Part shown: piece by piece, positions 13,110 through 24,042 of the stretch
How the letters are laid out: every line of letters starts with the position of its first letter
How positions within the stretch are numbered: position 1 is the stretch's first letter
Assembly (NCBI RefSeq): GCF_963678975.1
Contig: NC_089273.1
Location: 24,880,356 to 24,944,355 of the forward strand
DNA: 64,000 nt
Direction: 5' to 3'
Source: Dysidea avara
Taxonomy: Eukaryota; Porifera; Demospongiae; Dictyoceratida; Dysideidae
Notes under the pieces: generated by a model
Told to the model about the DNA's origin: nothing
Seen by the model: only the letters and a program-made list of their open reading frames with translations
Databases searched by the model: none
Program-made: the position numbers and the translations under genes

Positions 13110-13321
13110 CCGTAATTTGCTTTATTTTCATGCAAAAAATTTCGTGATAACAATTTTTGTTGTAAAAAATATTTTTGTATGATTTACATGAATGACTGTT
13201 CTATTAGAAATGACTGTTCTATTAAAATAGTTCGTTCTTTTATAAAAAGGTTCGTGCAAGAAATTTTCGTACAAGTTTTTGCATACGAAAATTATTTTAC
13301 AATGAAAAAAGCAAATTATGG
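13110..13321. mobile_element. TA-flanked MITE (CCGTAATTTGCTTT family), copy 1
   Basis: Starts CCGTAATTTGCTTTATTTTC and ends GAAAAAAGCAAATTATGG, with TA on both sides (13108-13109, 13322-13323). Length is 212 bp and non-coding. It contains two copies of GACTGTTCTATTA in the middle. A degraded second copy is at 30420-30598. The TA duplication and end sequence suggest a pogo or Tc1/mariner-type non-autonomous element. Confidence 0.8.
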
Positions 13322-13625
13322 TAAGCATTACAACTACTAATATTATGTAGTTATCTACATTGGATATACTTACACTGTACATACACCTTGCAATAGCTAG
13401 TGATGAAATAATACTAGTTAGGCTAACCTTTTTCTAATCGCTTGTGGTTGTGTTTTATTTTCTCTTGAAGCTCCACTCTGGATGACACATCTACAGTGAA
13501 ATGCATAATTCTCTTTGATAACAAAATAGCAGAAATAATTATATTTATTCATGCAATCTTTAGTCACACTACTATTGTAATAATAATCAACCTTAAACCC
13601 CAGTGCGTGGGAGTATCAAAGCGCC

Positions 13626-13703
13626 TCACTGGGTTATAACTACCTTACAGCTAGACAGAGCGGCACTGCTACTGTACAATATATTAGTTATTACCCAGTG
13701 ATA
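13626..13703. repeat. Short hairpin repeat
   Basis: TCACTGGGTTATAACTA (from 13626) is mirrored by TTAGTTATTACCCAGTGA (ending 13703). The surrounding 13.6-14.4 kb is more GC-rich than its neighbourhood, but I found no exon there. Confidence 0.5.
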
Positions 13704-14279
13704 ACTAACTTATCACCCTGTTGCGGAGCCACTCAGTCTCTTTCGTGACATCATAATAACCGCGAATGGCATTGTTTACCAATGGAACAAAGAGCCAAAT
13801 AAGGAAATATTGATACAAAACACACCAATACAGCACTTAAAACTACCTAAATCTTACAAGAAAACTGTTAATCCTTTACACAATAACACTACAAGTTACC
13901 AATACGATAGTTTAACAAATGTCAAGAATAGTACGTGACGATTTTCGCTCCAGCAATCACTCCCAACGGTCACTATGGTGAAGAACTAACTTCCTCTAGC
14001 TTCATCGTTCTATCTTGGACTATGGTAGCCACTTGTTGGTCTTTATTTTTCTCTTGCACACCACACGACACCACTATACCAATTTCTGACGAAGGCGAAT
14101 CGTACCTGGAACCGCTGCTTCATAACACCGCCCTTCGCTACAGTTTGTAGGCAGTATGAAAGGTCTCTCTTGTGGCTACAAAGTAGAATCTCCACACAAT
14201 TCGGACAAAATCTTGAGCACAGTGACAGGAACTCAAACCGGAACTTAATTTACTATCCGTAAACTTCTGCGCACTCGAT

Positions 14280-14392
14280 ATAAAACATTTATATCCCGTA
14301 TACTCGGATGATATCATTGTTATTACACTCGTCCTTGGCTCCGCCTCGGACTCGTGTAATAACAATGATATCACCCTCGTACCGGGATATAA
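14280..14392. repeat. Hairpin repeat, arms about 45 bp
   Basis: TATATCCCGTATACTCGGATG followed by ATATCATTGTTATTACACT is mirrored by GTGTAATAACAATGATATCA and CCGGGATATAAC. The loop is GC-rich (CCTTGGCTCCGCC). It folds into one long stem. Non-coding. Confidence 0.7.
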
Positions 14393-14399
14393 CTATAAC

Positions 14400-16040
14400 T
14401 TATAACTAATAAACAAGCTTACACACAAGATAATATTGTTAATTTGGGAAAAGTGACTAAAGCAAATCCAATATCAATTGGTAGTTTGAATGGATTGACT
14501 GCATTAGAGCTTCGTATTTTATAAAGTGGAAATTCAGGGGTTGTTGGGGTGCATCTGTTGGGTTACTATAATTTGAAAAAAAAAGCTTAATGTGAAAATG
14601 ATTCCACTGATATTGACAATAATGCACCTGCACCTATGGTATATAGTGCATATTTAAATTCCACTTATTTTATTGCTATATCCCAGTAGAGGTCTTTAAA
14701 AAGATGCATACAATATATTTATGGAGTGCCATGCATGTGAATGGCCACCATAAATGTGACTGTCCCAGCAAAAACCCGAGTTGTTCACACAATTTCTGAA
14801 TTTTTCCATTTTCTCTACATTATCTACAGTGTCCAAGGAATGTATCACCAAAATTTGGGCCTTTTGTGGCGAGTACAGTAGTTGGAATAGACAGTAGGAA
14901 GAGCAAGACAATCAATTTGTACAGCAACTATACTAAAAATGAATGACAGGTGCTTACATTTGCAGCTATAACTCCCGTTTGAATTACTACTCTATAATTT
15001 TATTCTCACACATTTTCTGATATACGCCATATATGCAATAATCTTAGCAAAAATCCAACTTGTTCGCACAAGCATGCGTTTTGAGAGAAACGAAAATTTG
15101 TAAAATTACGTATGCTACAAAGAAAAATCATGCAAGTTATTATTGAGCCATTACTCAGAGAATTAAGACTCAAATTGATTACCATTATACACCATCTTAT
15201 TCGCCTGCTCATGGAGCTTTGTTATGTTTCTGTAGCTCCAATGGTATGTGTATCATGTGCATTTTTTTACAATGCAGTAAACGTAAACAAGATTGTCATC
15301 ATAATATCTTCAAATAAACTGTCTTCATACAGTACCCATAATTATGTGTAAGTGACTACAGGGCTAACATTATATCTTGGTTAACTTGCTAATCCATTTA
15401 AAGCCAAATTCCAATGTTGTAAGTCTTGCATGGGATGAAGAAGGAACAGTAAAGACTACAACAGCACTATGCTTTGGGCTGCTTGTTGCATAGCATTTTT
15501 GATTTTCTCACAGTCAGCTGAGCTGACAGCACTAAGCTTAGCCAATATGTTCCAGAATTTCATCTCTATGTTGCCTTAGATAGATACCTTACCCCCTCAA
15601 AGGTTTGGTTATTCCATTTAAAGATATCTGTTTGTGCCTAGGTAAAAATGATTCTTCACTGTGTCCAATCACACACAGTCTTGCTACCATGCTTGGCAGC
15701 ACGTGGCCCAAACACCAAGTCCACTGTTTGTCCAAAATGGCAGCATCCCCCTCTCTCAGCAAAACTTCAGATCTCTTCTATCAGATATCTTCACGCAATC
15801 AAGGTTACTAGATGACACCTCATATAACACACAGTTTCTGGATTCATCATCAAAAGAGGCAGCATAACAGGCACTGATAGAAAGATGATGGGGAGATGGA
15901 AGTGTGATGCTTATCAGTTCTACATTTGCAAACCACCGGAGTCCTTAGCAAAACTGTCACATAAACTTGTCTCCTATTCTTTAGACAAGTAGTTATCCAC
16001 ATAAACATGCATACATTTTATTTATATTGAACACCTTTTC
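14400..16040. other. Intron sequence, no exon or element recognised
   Basis: Only short open frames on both strands (for example 14696-14911 and 15006-15212 on -). No splice-bounded exon in phase 1 that I can defend. Confidence 0.35.
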
Positions 16041-16043
16041 ATC

Positions 16044-16270
16044 AGGACACACAATAGTGTGTTGTGCGGCCAAGTACAGACAAGTACAGCAACCAAGAAA
16101 ATGCTGTTTTCATACATTGGTAGCTCAATAGCACCTTAACGGAAATGAATGGTTTTGCTGTGGAAACTCTCGCTGTGTATGGAACCTCCTATTCCAAAAT
16201 TGAATTAAATACACTCAGCCGTCACTGAGATATGTGCCTTCAAATTTTGTCTTATTTTATTTGTGTTTTT
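16044..16270 (-). repeat. End fragment of repeat block X
   Basis: Starts with the X terminal hairpin (GACACACAATAGTGTGTTGTGCGGCC), followed by the diverged sequence found at the same end in other X copies. The fragment stops after about 220 bp. Confidence 0.5.
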
Positions 16271-16394
16271 TGCTTCTTTTGGCTTCACTCACTGTAACTC
16301 CTGCCTACTATGCTGGCATAATTATGAGCATAATAGGTGCCTAGAAGCATTTGACATAATGCTAGCATAATAGACAGAATACTTGTACAATACT

Positions 16395-16528
16395 ATAAAT
16401 CCTTGCTTTTCAAAATAAATATCACAGAATAAGATCGATATACTCTAATAGAACAGTTCAGAGCTGAATGTTCTATTAGAGTATGTCAATCTTTTCTGTG
16501 GCATTCATTTTGACAAGCAAGGATTCAT
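16395..16528. repeat. Foldback built on the ACTCTAATAGAACAG motif
   Basis: Arms begin AATCCTTGCTTTTCAAAAT and mirror ATTTTGACAAGCAAGGATT. The stem tip is ATACTCTAATAGAACA facing TGTTCTATTAGAGTAT. This shows the recurrent motif as the core of a self-complementary unit. Confidence 0.65.
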
Positions 16529-16679
16529 AGTCTGCTTGTTATTCACCTATACAATGCAAATTTATTTATTTAAAACATTAGAATCGAGGCATAAATATTG
16601 AGCAGAATTTGAGCATAATAGGAAAAATTTTGAGCCTTGCAGCATAACATAATAGGTAAAATAAAAGCATAATGGGTTG

Positions 16680-16975
16680 GTCCCTAACTTCTGCATGCTT
16701 TAATCGATGGATTTCAAATTTGGAGGGAAGTAACAGCATAATGCAGCACATTTACAGCCCAATTTTTGTACAGATTGAACTAAGAACAACGGAATTAAGA
16801 GTGATTTTGAAAAATTGCAAAAGTAATATTTTGTTGTCACACCTACAGGGTAATCCGCTTGACGGAATAACTTGAAAATCGATCTGTACATGAAATGAAG
16901 TATGTACTATCATAGTGTTGTGATTGGAAATGCTGAGAGCATTAGCTAAGCAAAACCAAACTTGTGCGATCAAGA
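16680..16975 (-). repeat. Partial copy of repeat block X
   Basis: Read on the minus strand it carries the X landmarks: an imperfect GTTATTCCGTCAAGCGGATTACCCTGTAGGTGTGACA segment (16834-16870) and the AAATTTGGG-type segments. Both ends are lost. Confidence 0.5.
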
Positions 16976-17029
16976 TACTCTATAGAATAGTGACTGAGAA
17001 GTAAAAACGTGCGTAAAGCGTCAGATAAA

Positions 17030-17270
17030 TTTTCTCCAGGTTTGGAACGAGGGACCTCTACACCTATATACCCAAGCCCTTTACTACTCTCCTACTGCTG
17101 TCAGTTGCTCACCTCACTTAATTTCTACCCTATAAATAAAAGTTCTGGTTTAGTACACTGGAATACTAACTTGTAGATCTATAAGTGAAAATTCTAGAAC
17201 ATTCAATATGCGTTCTATTGAAGGGATCAGAAAAAATGTGTGCTCTATTAGAGTACTACAAAAATATTAA
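17030..17270 (-). mobile_element. tRNA-derived SINE-like repeat, degraded copy
   Basis: On the minus strand an RNA polymerase III-like B box (GAGGTCCCTCGTTCCAAA, 17040-17057) and upstream AAGTGAGGTGAGCAAC align with the copies at 61130-61500 (-) and 22320-22990 (+). The flank shares TTCTAGAACATTC and a CTCTATTAGAGTA piece. Confidence 0.55.
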
Positions 17271-17284
17271 AATAACCTATATCA

Positions 17285-17510
17285 TGTGTGCCATGTGGCC
17301 AAGTACAGTTGGTGCAGGTGACATACTGGATTTATATACAGAACCAAAAGAATGCCATTTTCATGTACCAGTAGCTTGAATAGTAATTAACCATTCCTGC
17401 TGTGGAAACTTCCTCAAGGTAGGGAATCTCCATTCCTAACTTACGTTGAATCTGCATAGCTATCATTGGGAAAATGCATCTTCAAAATTCATCTTATTTT
17501 CTTCATAAAT
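17285..17510 (-). repeat. End fragment of repeat block X
   Basis: A diverged X end (ATGTGTGCCATGTGGCCAAG). It is closely related to 16044-16270: both continue with CAAGTACAG, AATGCCATTTTCAT-like and CTGTGGAAACT segments. Confidence 0.45.
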
Positions 17511-17539
17511 AAATATAACCACTCAGTCTTCAACGATTC

Positions 17540-17777
17540 CTGTAGTAAAAGGAAAAAAGTTAAAAGGGAGTATCAAGGCCAAACATAGGCTTGCTTTGGA
17601 ACTTGCAATTAGAAAAAGAAGAGATATCTATACAAAACAGCAAAACTGTGAAAAAAGGATGCGGCCCTCCAAAAAGGCCAGGATTAAAATGTGGACGCCA
17701 CTTTTGATTGCCTAACTTTTTCTTGCTGGCCTTTTTGAAGGGCCGCACCCTTTTCACGGCTTGGCTGTTTTGGTATA
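17540..17777. repeat. Module M plus foldback H, diverged copy
   Basis: 17540-17630 is the reverse complement of module M seen at 45126-45228 (GGAAAAAAGTTAAAAGG, then CAAACATAGGCTTGCTTTGG). 17629-17777 is a short foldback H with AAAACAGC, GTGCGGCCC-like and GGGCCGCACCC, GGCTTGGCTGTTTT tips. The array and X parts of the composite are missing here. Confidence 0.6.
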
Positions 17778-18269
17778 GATTAGGGATGCACTGATTTTGC
17801 CAGCAACATTTTTGAAAAACCACATTTTGGTAGAAGTGGAAAATTGGCACCAAGAAAAAAGAATTGCTGGAAAGAAAAATAGGTGGAAAAAAAGCAAAAT
17901 AGGATCATCTCTAGTATAGATTGTATACACTTGACAAACACAGTAGTGTGCCACAGGCATGTATAACTATTACACATACATTATTCTGTATACGTACATA
18001 TGATCAGCATGAGATTTATATATAATTGTGCAAATTGAAGGGAAAGATTGTCACCTTTCTGTGGCCTATTATATTCTTGTGACGTTAAACTAGCAAATCG
18101 TAAAGTGACTGATCCTCTAAGCATATTTAGCTAAACATGTATTTTAGTAGAAGTAAATGTATAAAGAAACGTTGGGTAAAGTACTGGATGACAACTGTGA
18201 TCAGTGCTATTGGCAATCAGCACACAAACCAAAACAACTGCCATCAACAGATGTTTAACAGACTTTTTA

Positions 18270-18530
18270 ATGTTTTACAATAGGTTTTTGTGAAGTGTGT
18301 GAAATTAAGAAGATTGAGAAAGAAAAAAGTACTAAGGACTTTGGTCGCTCACATCATGGAATGGGTGGAGAAATTTAAATTTGTTAGGTGGCCTGCCCTA
18401 CCTAGTGGACAATTCTAACTGTAAAAATTACATTATTACAGAACAGGAACTACACATGCATGAATATCACATTATTGTTCTTCCTGTTAATAACTCAGTA
18501 GTGTGGTGTACTGGCTTTTGGGCTACATTT
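18270..18530 (+). repeat. Diverged partial copy of repeat block X
   Basis: It has the last part of X: GTGTGTGAAATTAAGAAGA, TTGGTCGCTCACATC, TTCTTCCTGTTAATA, then TGTGGTGTACTGGCTTTTGGGC. The terminal hairpin is not intact. Confidence 0.5.
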
Positions 18531-18659
18531 AATAGGCCTGAGTCAAATTTTCACCAAAAAGCTTTCAGGATGTCCCAAAATATTCACCTAATATGCTCTT
18601 CAGTGTTCCCATTATGCTTGCATTATGCTCCTAGGTTAACAACATTTCTTGCATTTATC

Positions 18660-18960
18660 TTGGAACATTTTAATATGAGAATGCTCTATTAGAGTATTTC
18701 ACTACAATGTTACTGTTCTATTAGAGATCGAGTATTGATCTAAGGAACCACATTGGAGTGCTCTATTGCAGTTTGCTGTTTCCACTGACTGCTGTATTAA
18801 GGAGTAGAGGGAGTATCGATCTATTTTTATGACATTAAACTCCACAGTTTGAAATATCTGCCTAATATGTAAGCATTATGCTGGCATAGCACTCCAGCCT
18901 GTTATGCTTTATTATTCTGGAATATAGGCCTAGCACCACACTACTATGTGTGTTGATCTT
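18660..18960 (+). repeat. Interspersed repeat Z
   Basis: Reverse-complement partner of 4490-4745. It includes TGCTGGCATAGCACTCCAGCC. TATGCTGGCATAAT-like palindromic pieces also recur near 16312, 21133 and 52300. Non-coding. Confidence 0.5.
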
Positions 18961-19052
18961 GTGCAGTTTACCCAGTGAGTATGACAAAATATCATTCCTT
19001 GTAAAACAGCATTCTATTTAATGAATAATCATTTTAAGTCAACTATTACTTA

Positions 19053-19324
19053 CTTACACAAGTGCAAGAAAAAATCAGGAATTTTCCTTATGAGTAGGGA
19101 CTGCAGCAATAAAAAGCACTGAAACAAGCCACTGAGACAAAACACAACTGAATGATTGCATTTTAATCCCTACTTTAGCCTGCTATGATGTATGGTTAAA
19201 GTAGGGATTAAAATGCAATCATTCAGTTGTGTTTTGTCTCAGCGGCTTGTTTCAGTGCTTTTTATTGCTGCAGTCCCTACTCATATGGAAAATTCCTAAT
19301 TTTTCTTGCACTTGTTTGTGTACT
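19053..19324. repeat. Foldback MITE, arms about 115 bp
   Basis: Left arm: CACAAGTGCAAGAAAAA, GTAGGGACTGCAGCAATAAA, AATGATTGCATTTTAATCCC. The right arm is the near-perfect reverse complement. The loop is short (CCTGCTATGATGTATGG). The arms are only slightly diverged, implying a recent insertion. Confidence 0.85.
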
Positions 19325-19849
19325 TTTTTTGTAAATTTTATTGAATAACCGTATTTAGTAATTCACCCCCCTCTGCAATTCTCGAAATACACAGCTAAAT
19401 GTTCCTAAGGATGTGGATTTTTAACAAACCACTTTAAACAACACACAGAAGTATCTTTTCAACTGTTTTATAGTGTGTCTACAGTATTATTTTCCACTAA
19501 TTCTCTCAACGAAGCCTCAGGGCTGCTCTTACTTTTATTTCGCGTAAGTAAGGGTCACACCCACTTTCTAGACGATGAGATACGCGAGCCTATGAGGCCT
19601 ACTATGGTATTTTTCAGTTGCAGTACGTCTGAAAAGTGCTCTGGGAAAGCTACCCATAGCATCTGTAGAGAGGCACCATATACAACTGGTTTTTAAACTC
19701 AGAAAAGAAACCACCTTCGAGCCAAAGCAAACACTCTAATCCTTACACGTGTAGTGGCGATGTTGAACAGGCAGCAGCATATCCCGAGGTGTATCCCAAC
19801 ATTAAAATCACGTGCTTGCTACAATTATGCTACACATTTATTCCAATAT

Positions 19850-20330
19850 GTTGGGGCGCTGTGGTGTGCGTGCTTTGATGGAAGCTGTACTCATGAGAGA
19901 TGGCCACGATAAAGAAGGATCAAAGATAAAACAGTAAGACAGTAGCGCACACATCGTAGGTATTTAATATTATGAAAGGTTTTTTCTCCACAAAATTCAA
20001 AGCGTTTCTGCCAAAGAAGCAAGGCTGTAGCTGTAGCTAGTTTTCCACTACGCTTGACTGAATGCATCAGTGAGGCAGTGAAGCAGTAGATAATTCACTA
20101 AAATAATTTTTTTTTAAATTTCGTAGCACCTCGTCGGAAACGTTTCAGGTCACTCTGAAGACATATTTGGGCTTGTTTATACCTGACCAATACTGTGAAG
20201 TGGCCGTGAAGGATTTCTGAAGATGATTTTGGGTAGATTTTTCTTCATGGACCACGCCCACACCTTCATCGTCCCTACTAAACAGTACTATTGTACTGTA
20301 TGATACATAGATTCACCCTAAACCCTGATG
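19850..20330 (+). repeat. Interspersed repeat Y
   Basis: Fullest copy of the family in this window (see 11640-12300). It carries GTAGCACCTCGTCGGAAACG and ACCAATACTGTGAAGTGGCC, ending near TACTATTGTACTGTATGATA. No open frame of note. Confidence 0.55.
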
Positions 20331-20484
20331 CTGGATTATGTAGGCATTTAAATTTTATCTGTATGGTATGGCAACATACAAGAAATGAAATTTTGTCAAG
20401 CATATCTTGAGAATAGCTGATTACTGATGGCTAAAACTTCAATATTACATAAGAATATCCTAATTTCCCGATTTGCAATAATTC

Positions 20485-20580
20485 AGCTACAAAGAAACCA
20501 TCCTGTAGAGAGTTCAGCTACAAACAAGTTACTCCATAGAGAGATCAGCTAGAAACAAATGATCGTTTAAAGAGTTCAGC
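20485..20580 (-). repeat. Remnant of the 31-bp satellite
   Basis: About three units in reverse orientation (CTGTAGAGAGTTCAGCTACA, then ATAGAGAGATCAGCTAGAAA). It is isolated from modules H, M and X. Confidence 0.7.
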
Positions 20581-20651
20581 TACACCATTAACAGCTAGCT
20601 TGGTATTCAACCATTGTAATGACATAATATGCGTAAATATGATACACTTAC

Positions 20652-20744
20652 TAGATGGTGAGTAATGTTGTTGAATAACTGATGATGACTGAATATCAGT
20701 AGGTGACAAACCGGTGCCAGTAATCTGAATATGTTGCACAAGGT
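20652..20744 (-). CDS. Receptor exon 5: 31-codon linker
   Basis: A 93-nt exon between acceptor GTATTGGTGTAG and donor A/GTAAGT, phase 1 on both sides. It encodes LVQHIQITGTGLSPTDIQSS followed by SVIQQHYSPS, with split codons completing Asp at the start and Arg at the end. Its 3' split codon joins the NB-ARC exon in frame, giving SPSR-IKCPPPPP. It is a Ser/Thr/Gln-rich spacer between the second CARD-like domain and the nucleotide-binding domain, with no domain of its own. Support is the fit of phase, splice consensus and composition. Without transcripts a chance exon is possible. Confidence 0.5.
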
Positions 20745-21239
20745 CTACACCAATACAGTGCACATTAAGATATGTGTGAAATATTTCCTATTTTACAGTT
20801 AAATGCAGCTACTATATGACTATCAGCAATTACAACCATGCTGCTACTATTCTACTATCCAAAGGCAACAAACAAGCGTGGTTTACTATGTACTCAATAT
20901 TTACTGCTATTCTATTATATTCCATTGAATGTGCTCAATTAATCCATAACTATGCTCTTAAGAAAAGCGTATTTAACTGTTCTAGTAGTCTGCAAATGAG
21001 CTATTAGGGTACATATTTCAAATTGTAGTGACTGTTCATTTAGTTGATGTTTAGATACTCTCCCTCTACAACAAGAACCTACATGTGTATACTAATAGAG
21101 CATCTCAGCAGTTTCTCCAGTGGTCAATGTACCTAATATGCTGGCATTATGCTCAATGCTTAGCCTGTGTTATTCCCAAACTATGCTCATGCAGTTGATG
21201 CAGGCTGGGATGGCATTCATGACAGATAAGGTTAATCTA

Positions 21240-21700
21240 GTATTGTCCTCCCTAAAGTGACCGACATGGTCCCAAATGGCTGCCATTAGAAACCATCATA
21301 ATTATTCGATGAAAGTCATTTTTATGAAGCCTTAGCGTATCTAACTTTAAATCCAGCATTAAAAACAAGAAAACACTCACAGATGGCTGGATATTGATTT
21401 TTTTTAAAAGGCCAAATCCCGGTCTGCCCACCTGCCAGCCAGCCAAAGTGCCTGCTCGACCAATTTGAAAGTTGCAAGGATAGAGGCTAAACAAAGTAGC
21501 ACATGGCCACCATTTCTTGCCACAACACTGGTGGCATGTTTCTTTTCTTGTTCCCATGATTGTCTGCCTTCTGCAGTTTGCCTTTTCTTTTATGTTCAAT
21601 TCTATGCTTGTCTTTTTCATGCAAGGGACCCATACCAGGGCATTAAGTTTCTGCACCAACACTTTCCTTTGAAGAGTGTATTTAGAGTCCACAAAAATCT
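21240..21700 (-). repeat. Interspersed repeat W, copy 1
   Basis: Shares order and sequence with 29270-29700: a CAC-T-ACAG start, ATTTTTTAAA, the CTGCC-rich stretch, CAAGG-TAGA-GC-AAACAAAG, CATG-CCACCATTT and the TCTT-CATGCAA end. The 146-codon minus-strand frame over this interval looks accidental, since the copies do not conserve one frame. Confidence 0.5.
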
Positions 21701-21897
21701 TTGAAGCTGTTTAGCAACTGCAAGTTGAGTAGACATGTGTAGTTGCACTTGTAAAACGATTGCATGGACTGACCACACTCACAAAACAATCAGATCATTC
21801 TGTGACTACACATGTTAGTGATCTAGCTGCAACAAGCTGCAGTACAGTAGTGCTGCTATAGAAAACTAGACATGGCAAACCATTCCCCATAATATAA

Positions 21898-22165
21898 TTC
21901 ACACAAAACAGCCAAGCTATGAAAGAATGGTGTGGTCTTAAAAATCCTGGGTGAAAAAGTTGTGAAATCATAGGTGGCGGCCAAGAAATAGCTGCAATGA
22001 TTTTAAACCTAATAAATTTTAACAATGCACGCAGCCATTATTAATTTTTTAATCATTAACATCATTGCAGCCATTTCTTGGCCACCACCTTTGATTTCAC
22101 AACTTTTTTCACCCAGGCTTGTTAAGGCCGCACCATTTTTTCACAGCTTGGCTGTTTTTGTGTGG
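21898..22165. repeat. Foldback module H, copy
   Basis: Arms carry CACAAAACAGCCAAGCT, then GGCGGCCAAGAAATAGCTGC, mirrored by GCAGCCATTTCTTGGCCACC and AGCTTGGCTGTTTTTGTG. It is followed by a short piece of module M (GATTTCACTTCTTTTTGTAG, 22166-22200). Confidence 0.75.
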
Positions 22166-22319
22166 ATTTCACTTCTTTTTGTAGCCCCAAAACCAGCCTA
22201 TGGCTGACATAGAGGTTTGTTGTACTCACATCTCTTCTTTAAATTTCTATGCAGATACAGTGATGATTATTGAAGACAGACTTATAAATGTATTTCATGG
22301 CATGATTTATTTGATAATA

Positions 22320-22990
22320 TTATTGTAATACTCTAATAGAGTGTACATTTTTTGAGGACTTCTAATAGAACATACATAGAATATTCTAGAACAATCTAGT
22401 ACATATGTTGGTAGATCTAAGAAATTACAAACATTTGATTATAAACAGATTTCAACCAGAAATTTCATTTATAAAGTAGAAATTAAGTGAGGTGATCACA
22501 GGGGCGGATCCAGTTTAAAAGGGGGTTTCCACTCTGGAATTGCAACTTCAGCCTAGCTGTAAGGCAAAGACCAAAAAAAAAGGTTATCACCTGCTGACAA
22601 TAGTTGCTCCTTAATTAATTACCATAGATGCCCTCACCAACTATATTTCCTTATTTATAACTACATACATAGCTTGCTACACTGCTCCTATTAAGACTAC
22701 TGTGACTGCTCTATTAGAGTATCTCAAGTAAGAGAGGTTCTTCAAAAGGGGGGTTCCATGGAACCCTTTGAACCCCCCCCTAGATCCGCCCCTGGATCAA
22801 CCAAGGTAGCAGTGGTTCAGTGGTTAAGGATGCAGGTGTTAGGTATGGAGGTCCCTGGTTTGAACTCTGGTAAGCTTTTTTTGACATTTTTTTGTACACC
22901 CTTTTTACCTGTGGTGACTGCTTTATTAAAGTATCTCGATCCCATGATTTACATTTGTGTGGTTTTTGCTTTATAACTTTGTCGCTGTAA
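22320..22990 (+). mobile_element. tRNA-derived SINE-like repeat, interrupted
   Basis: After the nested element at 22499-22794 is removed, the sequence runs AAGTGAGGTGATCA into CCAAGGTAGCAGTGGTTCAG, giving a tRNA-like head with A box (about 22811-22832) and B box GGTTTGAACTC (22857-22867). The 61130-61500 copy on the minus strand is uninterrupted and matches both sides, which proves the insertion. The 5' region carries CTCTAATAGAGTG and TTCTAGAACAATC. The 3' region carries TGACTGCTTTATTAAAGTAT. Confidence 0.7.
22499..22794. mobile_element. TIR element (CAGNGGCGGATCCAG family), copy 2
   Basis: Ends CAGGGGCGGATCCAG and TAGATCCGCCCCTG, with a perfect 5-bp duplication GATCA (22494-22498 and 22795-22799). 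Non-coding, 296 bp. It carries TGACTGCTCTATTAGAGTAT near its 3' side. Confidence 0.85.
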
Positions 22991-23356
22991 CTCTATTGCT
23001 ATTCAAACTATCAAAAATCACTGCTTCGATGATCAGCCTATCTACACACCAATTTTCAAGTTATTCCTATACTCGGTTTACCCTGTAACCGTGACAGAAG
23101 TTTGATCTTTTTACGTGAATAAATGCTCATAACTCCTTGGATATTCCTCAGGTTCACAGTAAATTTGGCACATGAATCCACCATTACACACGCTTCATTT
23201 GTGCTAAAGATTGAGGCAATCAAGTTACACATTTGCATTTTATAGCATTTTTTTGCAAAGTGTGCGAAAAGAAAAATCAAAGCCCCTGGAGCCCCCGTAC
23301 GGCATAAGAAGAATAAAACAAAATTAAAATGAAACTTCAAACACCCATATCTAGTA

Positions 23357-24042
23357 CCGTATAGTAAAAAACTTTGGCGGTAAAAAACTTTGACGAATTT
23401 GGCAATAGCGTTCAATTCGCCAAAGTTTTTTTCGTCAATTATTTTAGATGATCACACGAGCACATTGAGTCTCGCATTGAGTATTAACTAGAACTTGAGA
23501 TGAAGGTCAGCTCGTACCACCACACAATAAAGATCGAGCTGACTTTGGAGATCTTGATCTTCCTGGGAATATGTGTCCCACAGTTGTAAGCACTCCTTGG
23601 GATAGCATTTCCTTCGGCATTTCCAACCAGCTTCCCGTTCGCACGTCAATTATTTTGTCGTTTCGTGATGGATTTGGCCAAATACTTTGATATACATGAT
23701 AACCTCTGTTACTGGACTTCACTGAGAAGCAAATACGGTTGCTCTCGACATCGCAGGAGATAGAGAAGCATGCCTTTGCTAGCACGTCATTAGATCAGTA
23801 GCTACAAAAGTACTGCTACAACAACAACACTAGCTACCTATACACTTACTACACTACTTAACTGATGAATTGACACCTCAGTTGTCATTTTATCTTATTG
23901 AGATCCTTACATATCGCACACTAAAAACTTTGGCGGTAAAAACTTTGGCGAATATTATTTCAATCGCCAAAGTTTTTCTGCCAATTTTTTCAACAGATGG
24001 GTTTCTTCACACTTTTTTACCACCAAAGTTTTTACTATACGG
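23357..24042. mobile_element. Pogo-type non-autonomous element with captured frame
   Basis: Ends CCGTATAGTAAAAAACTTTG and (reverse complement) CCGTATAGTAAAAACTTTGG, flanked by TA (23355-23356, 24043-24044). Each end also has an internal small foldback of CTTTGGCG and CGCCAAAG. The ends resemble those of the pogo-like element at 25981-28561. There is no transposase. The middle holds the degraded frame at 23507-23785. Confidence 0.75.
23507..23785 (-). pseudogene. Degraded HIRAN-like fragment inside the element
   Basis: A 92-codon frame contains GYHVYQSIWPNPSRND and later TVGHIFPGRSRS, ending LLCGG. The pattern GYHVY...W, then VGHIP, then a GG-containing end resembles the HIRAN-like domain often seen in invertebrate repeat-borne genes. 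The middle (around 23600-23650) fits better in another frame (HIPRKI appears there), which suggests small indels. No start or stop context supports expression. Captured host sequence or the relic of an element-borne gene are equally possible. I recognise the motif only by eye. Confidence 0.35.

Noticed and set aside
21252..21692. 146-codon minus-strand open frame as a gene
   Set aside because: It lies over an interspersed repeat whose second copy (29270-29700) does not keep the frame. No domain, start context or splice sites.
22809..22870. Genuine tRNA gene at the A/B-box sequences (also 26990-27060, 61258-61310)
   Set aside because: The acceptor and anticodon stems do not pair and the same heads occur in several repeat copies, so they are SINE promoters.
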